This document shows, one piece after another, positions 9,343-18,171 of a stretch of 64,000 nucleotides of DNA (the first letter of the stretch is position 1; each line of letters starts with the position of its first letter). This DNA is from Paenibacillus sp. NEAU-GSW1 (GTDB taxonomy: Bacteria > Bacillota > Bacilli > Paenibacillales > Paenibacillaceae): positions 124,001-188,000 of the forward strand of contig NZ_WOVL01000004.1 in NCBI RefSeq assembly GCF_009737085.1, read 5' to 3'. Under the pieces are notes generated by a model. The model ran no database searches and was not told where the DNA came from. It was given only the letters and a program-made list of their open reading frames with translations. Position numbers and translations under genes: made by a program.

Positions 9343-11222
9343 GACCAAAACCTCCTTCCAACGATTGCCGCAATAAGAATGATGCAGCCGATAACCGCCG
9401 CCAGGACGTAAGTTTGCACCTGTCCGTTGCTAAGCCGAACTGCAATCCGCCCGAATGCGGATGCAGCCGCGCCGCTCAAACGAACGGCGCCCCCGATCAC
9501 ATACTCATCGAATACCGCAAGCATACGGCCGATACCGCGAAGCGGCTTCGCAATAACTGCGTTATACAGCTCATCCAAAAAATAGCCTCGTTCCAGCGTT
9601 CGTTCGAGCTTAGGCATTTTCTCGAATACGCCGCCTCCAATGCTCCGTTTGCCGTAGATAAGCCAGCCCAGATAAATGCCAAGCGCGCCTACGGCGATTG
9701 ATGCGACCATGGCCGCAATCCCTTTGCTGCCATGGTCAGCTGCAGCCGTGCCTCCTGCTTCAAGCCATTCGCCGAACCAGCCGTTCCACGGCGTTTCCAC
9801 AAAACCGGCGATGATCGACAGCACTGCGAGCGCGATCATCGGTACCGTCATAACCGCCGGAGACTCATGAACCGTTCCATTTCCGGAACGCGGCTTGCCT
9901 GTAAACACGAGTACAAACAACCGCGTCATGTAAAGCGCCGTGCAGAACGCCGCTGCCAAGCCGACGACGAACAGCAGCGGGTTTTCATCCAACGCTGTCG
10001 CCAGAATCGCGTCCTTCGACCAAAAGCCTGAAAACGGCGGAATGCCCGACAGCGCCAATGCGCCGATGGCAAACGTCCAAGCGGTTGTCTTCATTTTGCC
10101 GCCGAGTCCGCCCATCTCTCGAATGTCCTGCGTATGTAGAGCATGGATGACGCTGCCCGCTCCAAGAAACAGCAGCGCTTTGAAAAAGGCATGCGTGAAC
10201 AAGTGAAATATGCTGCCGGTAACCGAGCCCAAACCGATTGCCATTACCATATAGCCAAGCTGACTGATCGTCGAATAGGCGAGAATGCGTTTGATGTCAT
10301 TTTGCGCAAGGGCGATTGTCGCCGCGAATATCGCGGTAAATCCGCCAACGTAAGCTATAATCTGGAGCGCCGCTTCGGATGCGCTGATGATATCGAATGT
10401 TCTAGCAAGCAGAAATACGCCTGCTGCAACCATTGTTGCGGCGTGGATCAGGGCACTGATCGGCGTCGGGCCTTCCATCGCGTCCGGGAGCCATGTATGC
10501 AGCGGAAACTGGCCGGATTTGCCGATTGCGCCAATGAAGATCAACAGAGCAATAAACGTAGTAATGCCTGAGGTAATTGTCCCGGATTGCCCTTCGCTGA
10601 ACACGTTATGAATGTTGCTGAAGTCGAGCGCATGTCCGGGCATATACCAGAACAGCAGCAAAATCGCGAGCAGCAGCCCGGCGTCGCCGATCCGCGTCAC
10701 AATAAACGCCTTTTTTGCGGCAGCTTTTGCCGTTGGCTTGGCGAACCAGAAGCCCACCAGCAGAAACGAGCATACGCCGACCAGCTCCCAGAAAATATAA
10801 AGCGACAGCATATTGTCCGCCAGCACCAGCCCCAGCATCGAGAACGTAAACAGCGAGACATAGCTGTAATAGACCGTCAGTCTCTCGTCGTTCTTCATAT
10901 AACCGGCGGAGTAAATGTTGACCGCCAAGCTGACTGCCGTCACGACAACGAGCATGAGCGCGGTCAAATTCGTCACTTCAAAGCCGATACGCAGCGTATA
11001 ATCGCCGACTGCAATCCATTTAAAGCTGTTGCTATAATCCGCTGCCCCGGAACCAAGCATTTCGATCAGCACGAGCAGCGACATGACAAGCGACGCGAGC
11101 GAGCCCAGCGAGCCCAGCAGCATCGCCGTTGAGCGATAACTGCGTCCAAGCGCTGTCAGCAGGAGGAACGCCGTCAGCGGAAACAACGGGATGAGCCAAG
11201 CCGATTGGGTATACATTTCCAT
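9339..11222 (-). CDS. nuoL: NADH-quinone oxidoreductase subunit L
   Basis: The largest antiporter-like subunit of complex I, 627 residues. It has GKSGQFPLHTWLPDAMEGPTP and ALIHAATMVAAGVFLLAR, both diagnostic of NuoL, then a long C-terminal region expected to contain the lateral helix that clamps the membrane arm. GAGGAGG precedes the ATG by about eight bases. Spacing from the nuoK stop is six bases. Confidence 0.96.
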   Translation of the reverse strand: MEMYTQSAWLIPLFPLTAFLLLTALGRSYRSTAMLLGSLGSLASLVMSLLVLIEMLGSGAADYSNSFKWIAVGDYTLRIGFEVTNLTALMLVVVTAVSLAVNIYSAGYMKNDERLTVYYSYVSLFTFSMLGLVLADNMLSLYIFWELVGVCSFLLVGFWFAKPTAKAAAKKAFIVTRIGDAGLLLAILLLFWYMPGHALDFSNIHNVFSEGQSGTITSGITTFIALLIFIGAIGKSGQFPLHTWLPDAMEGPTPISALIHAATMVAAGVFLLARTFDIISASEAALQIIAYVGGFTAIFAATIALAQNDIKRILAYSTISQLGYMVMAIGLGSVTGSIFHLFTHAFFKALLFLGAGSVIHALHTQDIREMGGLGGKMKTTAWTFAIGALALSGIPPFSGFWSKDAILATALDENPLLFVVGLAAAFCTALYMTRLFVLVFTGKPRSGNGTVHESPAVMTVPMIALAVLSIIAGFVETPWNGWFGEWLEAGGTAAADHGSKGIAAMVASIAVGALGIYLGWLIYGKRSIGGGVFEKMPKLERTLERGYFLDELYNAVIAKPLRGIGRMLAVFDEYVIGGAVRLSGAAASAFGRIAVRLSNGQVQTYVLAAVIGCIILIAAIVGRRFWS

Positions 11223-11228
11223 GCTGCG

Positions 11229-11531
11229 TCACCTCCTCATTTCATCGTATTCATCAACATTTACAGAACCGCGGGCACGGAACAGCGCGATCAGTATCGC
11301 CACGCCCACTGCCGCCTCCGCAGCGGCAACTGTAATCGCAAACAGCGAGAACACCTGTCCGGTAAGCGAAGGCACAACGCCGTATTTGGAAAAGGCGATC
11401 AGGTTCAAATTGACTGCATTCAGCATCAGCTCAATCGACAGCAGCACAACGACGGCATTCCGTTTGACAAGCGCGCCGTAAAGCCCGATGCAGAACAAAA
11501 TCGCCGCCATAGTTAAATAGGACGGAAGCAT
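11229..11531 (-). CDS. nuoK: NADH-quinone oxidoreductase subunit K
   Basis: Small membrane subunit of complex I, 100 residues and three predicted helices, the usual length. Conserved carboxylates in membrane context are visible in [18 protein letters not shown] and [18 protein letters not shown]. The reading frame extends 35 codons further upstream, but that part overlaps nuoJ. The ATG at [12 protein letters not shown] has AAGGAGG nine bases before it and starts one base after the nuoJ stop, so it is the start chosen. Confidence 0.94.
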   Translation of the reverse strand: MLPSYLTMAAILFCIGLYGALVKRNAVVVLLSIELMLNAVNLNLIAFSKYGVVPSLTGQVFSLFAITVAAAEAAVGVAILIALFRARGSVNVDEYDEMRR

Positions 11532-11532
11532 G

Positions 11533-12129
11533 TTATTCGTCCTCCTTAAAGTTTTGCGAAGCAAAACTAACATCGTAAGCGTCTGCTTTGTTTTGCGGAG
11601 CAGCTGCTGATCCTGAGGCATCCGCCTTTTTCGCAATCGCGATCGCCCCGATAAAAGCGACCGTCAGCAAGACGGACAGCAGCTCGAACGGCACAATATA
11701 GCCGGTGTACAGCAATTGCCCGATCTGCATCGTGTTGTCTTCTCCGCCTTGAAAAGGCTGCGGGTCCGGGAACTCCGTCACGCGGATCGCGTAGAAAAGC
11801 AGCCCGAACAGCGCAAGCGCGCTTACAGCGGCCAGCCCTTCATGGAGCGGCTTCGTCGGCTCCGGCGCGGAGTCCCGATGATTCGTCATCATGATGCCGA
11901 AGATCATAAGGATCGACACCGCTCCCGCATAGATTAACACCTGCACGAACGCGACGAACTCCGCCTCCAGCAGCACGAACATACCGGCCAAGCCAAGAAA
12001 CACGCCCGCCATAGAGATGACCATATGGACGACCTTTTGCAGACTGATCATAAGAACGGCTCCGCAGACGATTATCGCTGAAAAAATAAAAAACGCCGCA
12101 AATTCACCGGTAAGCTCGATATTAAACAA
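11533..12129 (-). CDS. nuoJ: NADH-quinone oxidoreductase subunit J
   Basis: Membrane subunit of complex I, 198 residues with five predicted helices. The segment [28 protein letters not shown] matches the NuoJ helix that carries the pi-bulge. The C-terminal tail is hydrophilic ([20 protein letters not shown]) and variable. It starts immediately after the nuoI stop codon and nuoK follows with one base between, so the I-J-K block is translationally compact. Confidence 0.93.
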   Translation of the reverse strand: MFNIELTGEFAAFFIFSAIIVCGAVLMISLQKVVHMVISMAGVFLGLAGMFVLLEAEFVAFVQVLIYAGAVSILMIFGIMMTNHRDSAPEPTKPLHEGLAAVSALALFGLLFYAIRVTEFPDPQPFQGGEDNTMQIGQLLYTGYIVPFELLSVLLTVAFIGAIAIAKKADASGSAAAPQNKADAYDVSFASQNFKEDE

Positions 12130-12579
12130 TTACTTGGCGCCCCCTTTGGCTGGAGCTCCGATGTTGTTGTTGTCTTTGCGCACCAGCGTATTGTTGTCCG
12201 TCAACCATTGCACATCTTTAAACAGATCGTCGCGGCTGTAAGCGGACAACTCGAAATGGTTGGTCATTACGATCGCTTCCGTCGGGCACACCTCGGTGCA
12301 CAGATCGCATAGAATGCAAATTTCAAAGTTAAGATCGAATGTGTCGATGACTTTCCCTTTTTTCTCCGGATCGGGATTCGGTTTGCCGGTTAGCGTAATG
12401 CAATCGGTCGGGCATATTCTCGCGCACTGGTTGCAGACGATGCAAAGCTCTGGAATGAAATGCTGCACGCCCCGAAAGCGATCCGGCATTTCGAACGGAA
12501 CATCGGGATAGGATGTAGTCACTTTCGGCGCCGTCATCGCTTTCAGCGTGACGCCCAGCCCTCGAAACAATCCTTTCAT
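12130..12579 (-). CDS. nuoI: NADH-quinone oxidoreductase subunit I (2x[4Fe-4S] ferredoxin-like)
   Basis: Carries the two tetranuclear clusters (N6a and N6b) that pass electrons towards NuoB; peripheral arm, 149 residues. Two CxxCxxCxxxCP motifs are visible: Cys46, 49, 52, 56 (CIVCNQCARICP) and Cys88, 91, 94, 98 (CILCDLCTEVCP). AAGGAGG lies eight bases before the ATG and is part of the repeated hairpin leader. Unlike the other nuo genes it is separated from its upstream neighbour nuoH, by 297 bases filled with repeats. In the absence of nuoEFG this subunit is a candidate entry point for electrons. Confidence 0.96.
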   Translation of the reverse strand: MKGLFRGLGVTLKAMTAPKVTTSYPDVPFEMPDRFRGVQHFIPELCIVCNQCARICPTDCITLTGKPNPDPEKKGKVIDTFDLNFEICILCDLCTEVCPTEAIVMTNHFELSAYSRDDLFKDVQWLTDNNTLVRKDNNNIGAPAKGGAK

Positions 12580-12589
12580 ATCGTCGCCC

Positions 12590-12628
12590 TCCTTACATCA
12601 GGATCTTTGAACGGAGTTCAAAGTCTCT
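12590..12628 (-). promoter_or_regulatory. Hairpin/Shine-Dalgarno leader element, copy 2 (before nuoI)
   Basis: In the sense direction CTTTGAAC, a three-base loop and GTTCAAAG form a perfect eight-pair hairpin. GATCCTGATGTAAGGAGG follows, which supplies the nuoI ribosome binding site. It matches the elements before ywzB and oppB. Confidence 0.72.
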
Positions 12629-12660
12629 CACCAGCTACAGATGATTAGCTAATCACACGT

Positions 12661-12874
12661 GGCTCGCAGGCCGTTACGAGCGCCTCGCGAGCTTCTTCAC
12701 CGCTTCCTAACGGATCCGGAGGCCGTTAGAACAACAACGGCGCTTGTTTGGTTGCCCATTTCGCCGCTCCAGCGGATCTCTAACGGCCTCGCAGGCCGTT
12801 ACGAGCGCCTCGCAAGCTACTTCACCGCTTCCTAACGGATCCGGAGGCCGTTAGAACAACAACGGCGCTTGTTT
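12661..12874. repeat. Tandem palindromic repeat inside the nuo operon (two units, period 124 bp)
   Basis: Two copies, nearly identical over about 90 bases, run from the GGC(C)TCGCAGGCCGTTACGAG segment to AACAACGGCGCTTGTTT. Each contains CTAACGGATCCGGAGGCCGTTAG. The array ends two bases before the nuoH stop codon, so it occupies almost the entire nuoH-nuoI gap. Confidence 0.88.
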
Positions 12875-12876
12875 CC

Positions 12877-13893
12877 CTACCCTTTTACGAACAGCTCCAA
12901 GCACAGCGCTGTCGCGAACACGTTAACCAGCGATAACGGAAGGAGCACCTTCCAGCCGAGCCCCATCAGCTGATCGACGCGGATACGCGGGAAAGTCGCC
13001 CTGATCCAGAACAGGAAAAAGACGATGAATGCGAATTTCAGCAAAAACCATACGATGCCCGGCACAAAATCAAGAAACGGCGCCGGCGCCTGCCAGCCGC
13101 CAAGAAACAGCACGGTTGTCAATGCGGCAATCGCGTAGACGTACACATACTCCGTAAGCATAAAAAAGGCGAAGCGGAAGCCGCTGTATTCGACATGATA
13201 GCCCGCGACAAGCTCAGACTCCGCCTCGGGTAAATCAAAGGGAGTCCGGTTCAGCTCCGACACCGCCGCAATAATAAAAACAGCAAAGCCGATAATTTGC
13301 GGCAAGAAATTCCAGTCCCAGAACCAACCGCCGTCCTGCGCGGCAACGATGTCCCGCAGGTTCAAGCTGCCGCTTAGAAGGATAACGCCAACGACGGAAA
13401 TAACGAGCGGTACCTCATAGCTGATCATCTGAGCTGCCGAGCGCATGCCGCCAAGCAACGCATACTTGTTGTTGGACGCCCATCCTCCGAGCACAATCGC
13501 CAGCGTGGAGATGCCGGACAGCGCTACATAATAGAGCAAGCCGACGTTCAAATCGGCAAAGTAAAGCTTTTGCGTATACGGGATTACCGCGAGCACGGAA
13601 AAGGCCGGCACATAGGCGAGAACGGGCGCAAGCACGAACAACAAACGGTCCGCCTTGCGGGGAATTGTGTCCTCTTTAATAAGCAGCTTGAAAATATCCG
13701 CAACCGTCTGCAGCAGGCCGAGCGGACCGACCCGATTCGGTCCTTGCCGGAATTGCATCCAGCCGATTACTTTTCGCTCGAAATAAATAGCATACGTAAC
13801 GAAGCCGAGCACAATAACGAGAAAAACGACGACCCATAAAAAAACGACGATCGCATCTCCCCAAGTTAAAGGTCCGTTCAGCCAAGCGCCCAT
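12877..13893 (-). CDS. nuoH: NADH-quinone oxidoreductase subunit H
   Basis: Membrane subunit that forms the quinone-binding site with NuoB and NuoD; 338 residues, eight predicted helices. Conserved stretches include FERKVIGWMQFRQGPNRVGP and ELNRTPFDLPEAESELVAG, both signatures of the family. The ATG overlaps the nuoD stop (TAATG), with GGGGAGG ten bases upstream, so I prefer it to the TTG two codons earlier. Confidence 0.96.
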   Translation of the reverse strand: MGAWLNGPLTWGDAIVVFLWVVVFLVIVLGFVTYAIYFERKVIGWMQFRQGPNRVGPLGLLQTVADIFKLLIKEDTIPRKADRLLFVLAPVLAYVPAFSVLAVIPYTQKLYFADLNVGLLYYVALSGISTLAIVLGGWASNNKYALLGGMRSAAQMISYEVPLVISVVGVILLSGSLNLRDIVAAQDGGWFWDWNFLPQIIGFAVFIIAAVSELNRTPFDLPEAESELVAGYHVEYSGFRFAFFMLTEYVYVYAIAALTTVLFLGGWQAPAPFLDFVPGIVWFLLKFAFIVFFLFWIRATFPRIRVDQLMGLGWKVLLPLSLVNVFATALCLELFVKG

Positions 13894-14993
13894 TAGCAAT
13901 CGACCTCCCCGACGACGATATCGACGCCGCCCAGAATCGTTATTAAATTGGTCATCGTCTCACCGACGAGCAGCTTAGGCAATATTTGAAGATTAACGAA
14001 GGACGGACGGCGGAATTTAAGCCGGTAAGGCTCGGCTTTTCCCTTCGAAACGATGTGGCAGCCGATCTCGCCGCGCGGCGATTCGATGCGCACGTACACT
14101 TCGCCGGCAGGCGGCCGGATGACGCGCGGCACTTTGCCCATCGTCTCCCCGCCCTGCGGAAATTGTTCGATTGCCTGTCTCAAGATGCGCAAGCTTTGGC
14201 GAATCTCCTCCAGCCGAATCCGGTAACGGTCATAACAGTCTCCGTTCTTGCCAAGCGGAACATCGAACTCGAAACGGCTGTACAAGCTGTAAGGCTCCGT
14301 TTTGCGCAAATCCCAGTCGACGCCGGTGCAGCGCAGATTCGCGCCCGACAGGCCATAATCGATAGCCGTCGCCGCATCGTATTGCCCAACGCCTTTAATT
14401 CTCGCGAGAAAAATTTCATTCCCGCTCACGAGCTTGTCATATTCGGCCAGCTTGCCTTCCATATAGGGGATGAACTCCCGCACCTTATCGATCCAGCCGG
14501 GAGGCGCATCCCATTTGACGCCGCCGACGCGCATATAGTTATAGGTCAGACGCGCGCCGCACAGCTCGTTGAATAAATTGATAATCGTCTCGCGATCGCG
14601 GAACGCATACAGAAACGGACTCATCGCCCCGATATCGAGCAGGTACGTGCCCCACCAGACGAGATGGCTCGCAACGCGTTGCAGCTCCATAACGATTAGA
14701 CGCATAAATTCGGCTCGCTCGGGCACTTCAAGCCCCATCATTGTCTCCACTGCATGAACGAGCACATAATTGTTCGTCATCGCGGAAACGTAATCCATTC
14801 GATCGGTATAAGGAATAATTTGCGTATAATTCAATTGCTCCGCCAGCTTCTCCGTGCCGCGGTGCAAATAGCCCATTACCGGCGTCGCTTCCGTAATAAC
14901 CTCGCCGTCGAGCTTGACGACGATGCGAAACACGCCATGCGTGCTGGGATGCTGAGGACCAACGTTAAGCAGCAGCTCTTCCGTACGAATCAC
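13893..14993 (-). CDS. nuoD: NADH-quinone oxidoreductase subunit D
   Basis: Subunit of the quinone-reducing module, related to the [NiFe]-hydrogenase large subunit but without its metal cysteines; 366 residues. The N-terminal NVGPQHPSTHGVFRI and YLHRGTEKLAE contain the conserved His and Tyr region of the quinone pocket. C-terminal ESPRGEIGCHIVSKG and GGVDIVVGEVDC are also typical. It starts with GTG shortly after the nuoC stop. C and D are separate genes here, not fused. Confidence 0.96.
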   Translation of the reverse strand: MIRTEELLLNVGPQHPSTHGVFRIVVKLDGEVITEATPVMGYLHRGTEKLAEQLNYTQIIPYTDRMDYVSAMTNNYVLVHAVETMMGLEVPERAEFMRLIVMELQRVASHLVWWGTYLLDIGAMSPFLYAFRDRETIINLFNELCGARLTYNYMRVGGVKWDAPPGWIDKVREFIPYMEGKLAEYDKLVSGNEIFLARIKGVGQYDAATAIDYGLSGANLRCTGVDWDLRKTEPYSLYSRFEFDVPLGKNGDCYDRYRIRLEEIRQSLRILRQAIEQFPQGGETMGKVPRVIRPPAGEVYVRIESPRGEIGCHIVSKGKAEPYRLKFRRPSFVNLQILPKLLVGETMTNLITILGGVDIVVGEVDC

Positions 14994-15000
14994 GCTTAGC

Positions 15001-15702
15001 CTACACCTCCGAGTCTAACGGTTCGTAATCTTTGCGCAGCGGGTGTCCCACCCAATCGTCCGGCATCATAATGCGCCGCAAGTCGGGGTGCCCGGTAAAT
15101 GAAATGCCCAGAAGATCATAAATTTCGCGTTCGTTCCAATTGGCGGTTGACCATACCGGCGCAGCCGACGCCACCTCCGGCGATTCGCGATCCGCCTTTA
15201 CTTTAACAGCGAGCTCTCGCCCGCTGGACAACGACACGAGATGATACACAACCTCCAGATGCGTCTCGTAATCGACGCCCGATACGTTCCGCAAGTAGTT
15301 GAATTGCAGCTCTCCCTCGCCCTTTAGCAGCTCCGCGACGTTGCGCCAGCTGCCGTTCTTTACAATAATCGTCGGCATATGGCCGTTCATTTCATTTATG
15401 TAAGCTTCCTCAAGCGCGTCGTCTCCGGCGCGCGCTCGAAGCGACGCCGCGAGCGCGTCCAGCTCCGGCTGCTTCGGCGACGGCGCAGGCGGCTCGGCGG
15501 CTTCTGCCGCTTCGGCAGGCTGCCCCTCGGCTGCTGCCTTCGCCGCTGCCCGCGCCGCTCTCGCTTCCGCGGCTGCCTTCAGCTTCGCCTCGCGCTCCGG
15601 ATCGGCCGCCTCCGCTGCTGCCTTCGCCGCTTCGCCGCTCGCCTCTCCCGGCTCAACCGGCTTCGACGACTCCAGCCCTTCGCCCTTGTTCTCCTCGCTC
15701 AT
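15001..15702 (-). CDS. nuoC: NADH-quinone oxidoreductase subunit C with Ala/Glu-rich N-terminal extension
   Basis: Peripheral-arm subunit; the NuoC core lies roughly at residues 90-233. The signature [20 protein letters not shown] is present near the C-terminus and is followed by [14 protein letters not shown]. Residues 1 to about 85 are low-complexity, dominated by Ala, Glu, Lys and Pro ([18 protein letters not shown]), and have no counterpart in minimal NuoC. The start overlaps the nuoB stop (ATGA), so the extension is genuinely within the frame of the chosen start. Likely helical or disordered. Confidence 0.94.
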   Translation of the reverse strand: MSEENKGEGLESSKPVEPGEASGEAAKAAAEAADPEREAKLKAAAEARAARAAAKAAAEGQPAEAAEAAEPPAPSPKQPELDALAASLRARAGDDALEEAYINEMNGHMPTIIVKNGSWRNVAELLKGEGELQFNYLRNVSGVDYETHLEVVYHLVSLSSGRELAVKVKADRESPEVASAAPVWSTANWNEREIYDLLGISFTGHPDLRRIMMPDDWVGHPLRKDYEPLDSEV

Positions 15703-16217
15703 CGGCCCGTCACCCGCTTCCCGGTCTTCGCTTCATAGCGAATTTTTTCCTGCAGCTTGTTGATGCCGTAAATAAGCGCTGCGGGATTCGGCGGACAGCC
15801 CGGTATATACACGTCAACCGGAACGATTTGATCAACGCCTTTAATAACCGCGTAGGATTTCACATATGGGCCGCCCGCCGTAGCGCAAGAGCCCATCGCA
15901 ATGACCCATTTCGGTTCGGGCATTTGATCGTACAGCCTTCTAAGCAGCGGCCCCATCTTCTTCGTAACCGTACCGGCCACGATCATGACATCCGATTGCC
16001 TTGGCGATGTGCGGAACATTACGCCAAAACGATCCAAATCATAATGGGACGCTCCTGTGCCCATCATTTCAATCGCACAGCATGCGAGCCCGAAGGTAAG
16101 CGGCCACAGCGAATTGCTGCGCGCCCATGCCTTTAGCTGCTCCAGCGTCCCCATAAATACATTTCGTTCCAGCTCGCGACGTTCTTCCAGCGTAATTGAC
16201 TCTAAATTGAATTCCAT
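15699..16217 (-). CDS. nuoB: NADH-quinone oxidoreductase subunit B
   Basis: Carries the terminal [4Fe-4S] cluster N2, which reduces quinone; 172 residues. The ligands are visible as Cys46-Cys47 ([10 protein letters not shown]), Cys111 ([10 protein letters not shown]) and Cys141 ([11 protein letters not shown]). The gene overlaps nuoA by 16 bases and nuoC by four. GAAGGTG lies shortly before the ATG. Confidence 0.97.
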   Translation of the reverse strand: MEFNLESITLEERRELERNVFMGTLEQLKAWARSNSLWPLTFGLACCAIEMMGTGASHYDLDRFGVMFRTSPRQSDVMIVAGTVTKKMGPLLRRLYDQMPEPKWVIAMGSCATAGGPYVKSYAVIKGVDQIVPVDVYIPGCPPNPAALIYGINKLQEKIRYEAKTGKRVTGR

Positions 16218-16573
16218 TGCAGCACCTTCTTCTTCCAGGCGTATAGAAGTCCAATGAGCAGCATTGCCGTAAAAATAAACATCTCCACAAGCACAAATAA
16301 GCCGAGCTTATTGTACGCTACGGCCCAAGGATATAAGAAAACGGTTTCCACATCAAAAATGACAAACATAAGCGCAAACAAATAGTACCGGATATTGAAT
16401 CGGACTTGCCCTTCACCGACCGGCTCATTGCCGCTCTCGTAGGTTGTCTGCTTCGGATCGGTCGGCTTGTGCGGCCTGAGCAGCCTTCCGGCGGTTAACG
16501 CCGCGGCCGGCAGCAAGATGCCCAGCACAATAAAAATAGCCACAACGACATACTGGTTAACGTAGTAGTCCAC
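16202..16573 (-). CDS. nuoA: NADH-quinone oxidoreductase subunit A
   Basis: Membrane subunit at the junction of the two arms of complex I; 123 residues and three predicted helices. The conserved loop [22 protein letters not shown] and the [15 protein letters not shown] helix are present. An in-frame ATG lies 15 codons earlier, but the GTG at [11 protein letters not shown] has ACGGAGG eight bases upstream and gives the usual family N-terminus. First gene of the nuo operon. Confidence 0.94.
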   Translation of the reverse strand: MDYYVNQYVVVAIFIVLGILLPAAALTAGRLLRPHKPTDPKQTTYESGNEPVGEGQVRFNIRYYLFALMFVIFDVETVFLYPWAVAYNKLGLFVLVEMFIFTAMLLIGLLYAWKKKVLQWNSI

Positions 16574-16629
16574 GCGATCGCCTCCGTCATATGTGAGTAC
16601 CGACGATGCTCGGTCCATTTTTCCTCACA

Positions 16630-16638
16630 ATTATAACA
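16630..16638 (-). promoter_or_regulatory. Extended -10 promoter for the nuo operon
   Basis: TGTTATAAT on the minus strand is a perfect extended -10 box (TGnTATAAT), without a clear -35. It lies between the gerB stop codon and nuoA and would give a leader of about 50 bases. Confidence 0.6.
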
Positions 16639-16655
16639 AATGCTGCCACTCGCGT

Positions 16656-17879
16656 CTATGACGGAGTTGACTCCCCAGCTTGTCCCGAGCCGCTCTGCTG
16701 CGCGTTTCCCGCCAATTCCGCATTGCTCGTTTCAACGGCTGTCGGCACCGGCTGCGCGCTATTCTTCGGCCCTTTTCGCCCTGTCAGGAACGCGAGCAGC
16801 AGCAACAGCAGCGGAATAATGAAACCCATAACAACACTGTAGGGCGTCCATACGATCTTGGCAAAATGCTCCGCATGCGCCGAGTTCCGATAACTGATCA
16901 GCGAAATCGGAACGACAAAATAAGCGATCGGAAAAATGAGCGGTCGATAGCTTTTCAGACCGAGCACTTGAGCCGACAGCAGCGCCGAAGCGTAGAAAGA
17001 CAGGATCAGTTTACTAAACACGGTGCTGACCCACACAATGGCAACGGTAACCTCAACGCGGACGATAACATCCTGCACATTGATCGTTTTAGCCATATCG
17101 AAGATCGAGAACGGGCTTCGCATCGTTTCTTCAACGCCAAGTACGCCAATTAACAAGACGGAAAGCATAAACGAGAAGAACACGATGAGCATAATCGACA
17201 GCTTCATTTGCTTGCGCAGCTTGCCCCGGTCCTCCGTTCTGACAAAAGGCAGCACCATCGACATGACCACAAACTCGCCGATCGGGAAGCCAATCAACGG
17301 ATACATCCCTTTCAGCGGCTGCTCCCATCCATGATACAAAACCGGCTTAAAGTTTTCGATATGAAATTGATTCAACAGCAGCGCAGAAATAATAAACATG
17401 AGTAAAATGCTTCCGCCAAAAAGCAATTCGCCGGTACGGGCAATCGTCTCAATGCCTAAATAGGTTCCGTAAATAACGACCAGCATAAACGAAACCGCGA
17501 TAAACCAATCCGGCGTCGTAGGCAGTATGGAAAGCACGAGAAAATCCGAAATGTTGCGCAGCACCAGCGCGCTCAGTATAACGAAGAAAAACACATAGAG
17601 CAGCAGCAGCGCTTTGCCGAGCCATTTGCCTAATATTTTTTCCGTGTATTGCGCCAGCGTCATATCGGGGAATCGTTCCGCCAGCTTCAAATAAATAAGG
17701 AGGAACCAGTAGTTGATCGGCGCTACAACAAGCGTTGTTATCCAAGCGTCCTGCTTTGCAATGGCGACGACAGTCGTCATAACAATTAATGCTGCTGTCC
17801 CTAGGGCAAATAGAAACAGCAGCTTCGCTGCCTGCCCTGATGTAATCATGCCGTTAGTCAGTCCATTGCCGGCCTTCAT
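16656..17879 (-). CDS. Germinant receptor B subunit (GerAB/GerKB family)
   Basis: Transporter-like subunit of a GerA-type receptor in the spore inner membrane, thought to form the germinant-binding pocket; 407 residues with about ten predicted helices (amino acid-polyamine-organocation fold). Typical segments include AIAKQDAWITTLVVAPINYW and YVFFFVILSALVLRN. The C-terminal tail is hydrophilic (SNAELAGNAQQSGSG). The start is the ATG at MKAGNGLTNG with AAGGAGG seven bases before it; the frame runs 14 codons further upstream. Last gene of the four-gene ger operon. The germinant cannot be predicted. Confidence 0.9.
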   Translation of the reverse strand: MKAGNGLTNGMITSGQAAKLLFLFALGTAALIVMTTVVAIAKQDAWITTLVVAPINYWFLLIYLKLAERFPDMTLAQYTEKILGKWLGKALLLLYVFFFVILSALVLRNISDFLVLSILPTTPDWFIAVSFMLVVIYGTYLGIETIARTGELLFGGSILLMFIISALLLNQFHIENFKPVLYHGWEQPLKGMYPLIGFPIGEFVVMSMVLPFVRTEDRGKLRKQMKLSIMLIVFFSFMLSVLLIGVLGVEETMRSPFSIFDMAKTINVQDVIVRVEVTVAIVWVSTVFSKLILSFYASALLSAQVLGLKSYRPLIFPIAYFVVPISLISYRNSAHAEHFAKIVWTPYSVVMGFIIPLLLLLLAFLTGRKGPKNSAQPVPTAVETSNAELAGNAQQSGSGQAGESTPS

Positions 17880-17928
17880 TTTGCAGCCTCCTTCCTGTTC
17901 TTTATTTGCGCCTGTTTTCATTCCGCGC

Positions 17929-18159
17929 CTAATACAACATATCTTTCATTGCCGAGGCGAACGGACCGAATACGGCCGTTATCCAGTCGAGCGGATTCGG
18001 TACCGGAAAAGACAAAATGATGCCTATCCAGTATACGGAGCCTGCCGACATAATGAATAATGCCCAACCCGCCTCCCGTTTTTGTTTTAGCCCTAGCCGA
18101 TACTTGCAAATGACAAATCCGACCAGAATGGCGAAAACCACTACGGCAATTGCAGCCAT
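17929..18159 (-). CDS. Small two-helix membrane protein of the ger operon (GerD-subunit-like)
   Basis: A 76-residue protein with two predicted helices (IAVVVFAILVGFVICKYRL and LFIMSAGSVYWIGIILSF). It lies between the C- and B-subunit genes of the germinant receptor operon, with AGAGGTG before its ATG. Small two-helix 'D' proteins encoded in or beside ger operons are known from Bacillus (for example GerKD) and modulate germination. Size, topology and position fit that group; sequence homology is not established here. Confidence 0.7.
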   Translation of the reverse strand: MAAIAVVVFAILVGFVICKYRLGLKQKREAGWALFIMSAGSVYWIGIILSFPVPNPLDWITAVFGPFASAMKDMLY

Positions 18160-18171
18160 AACAACACCTCT

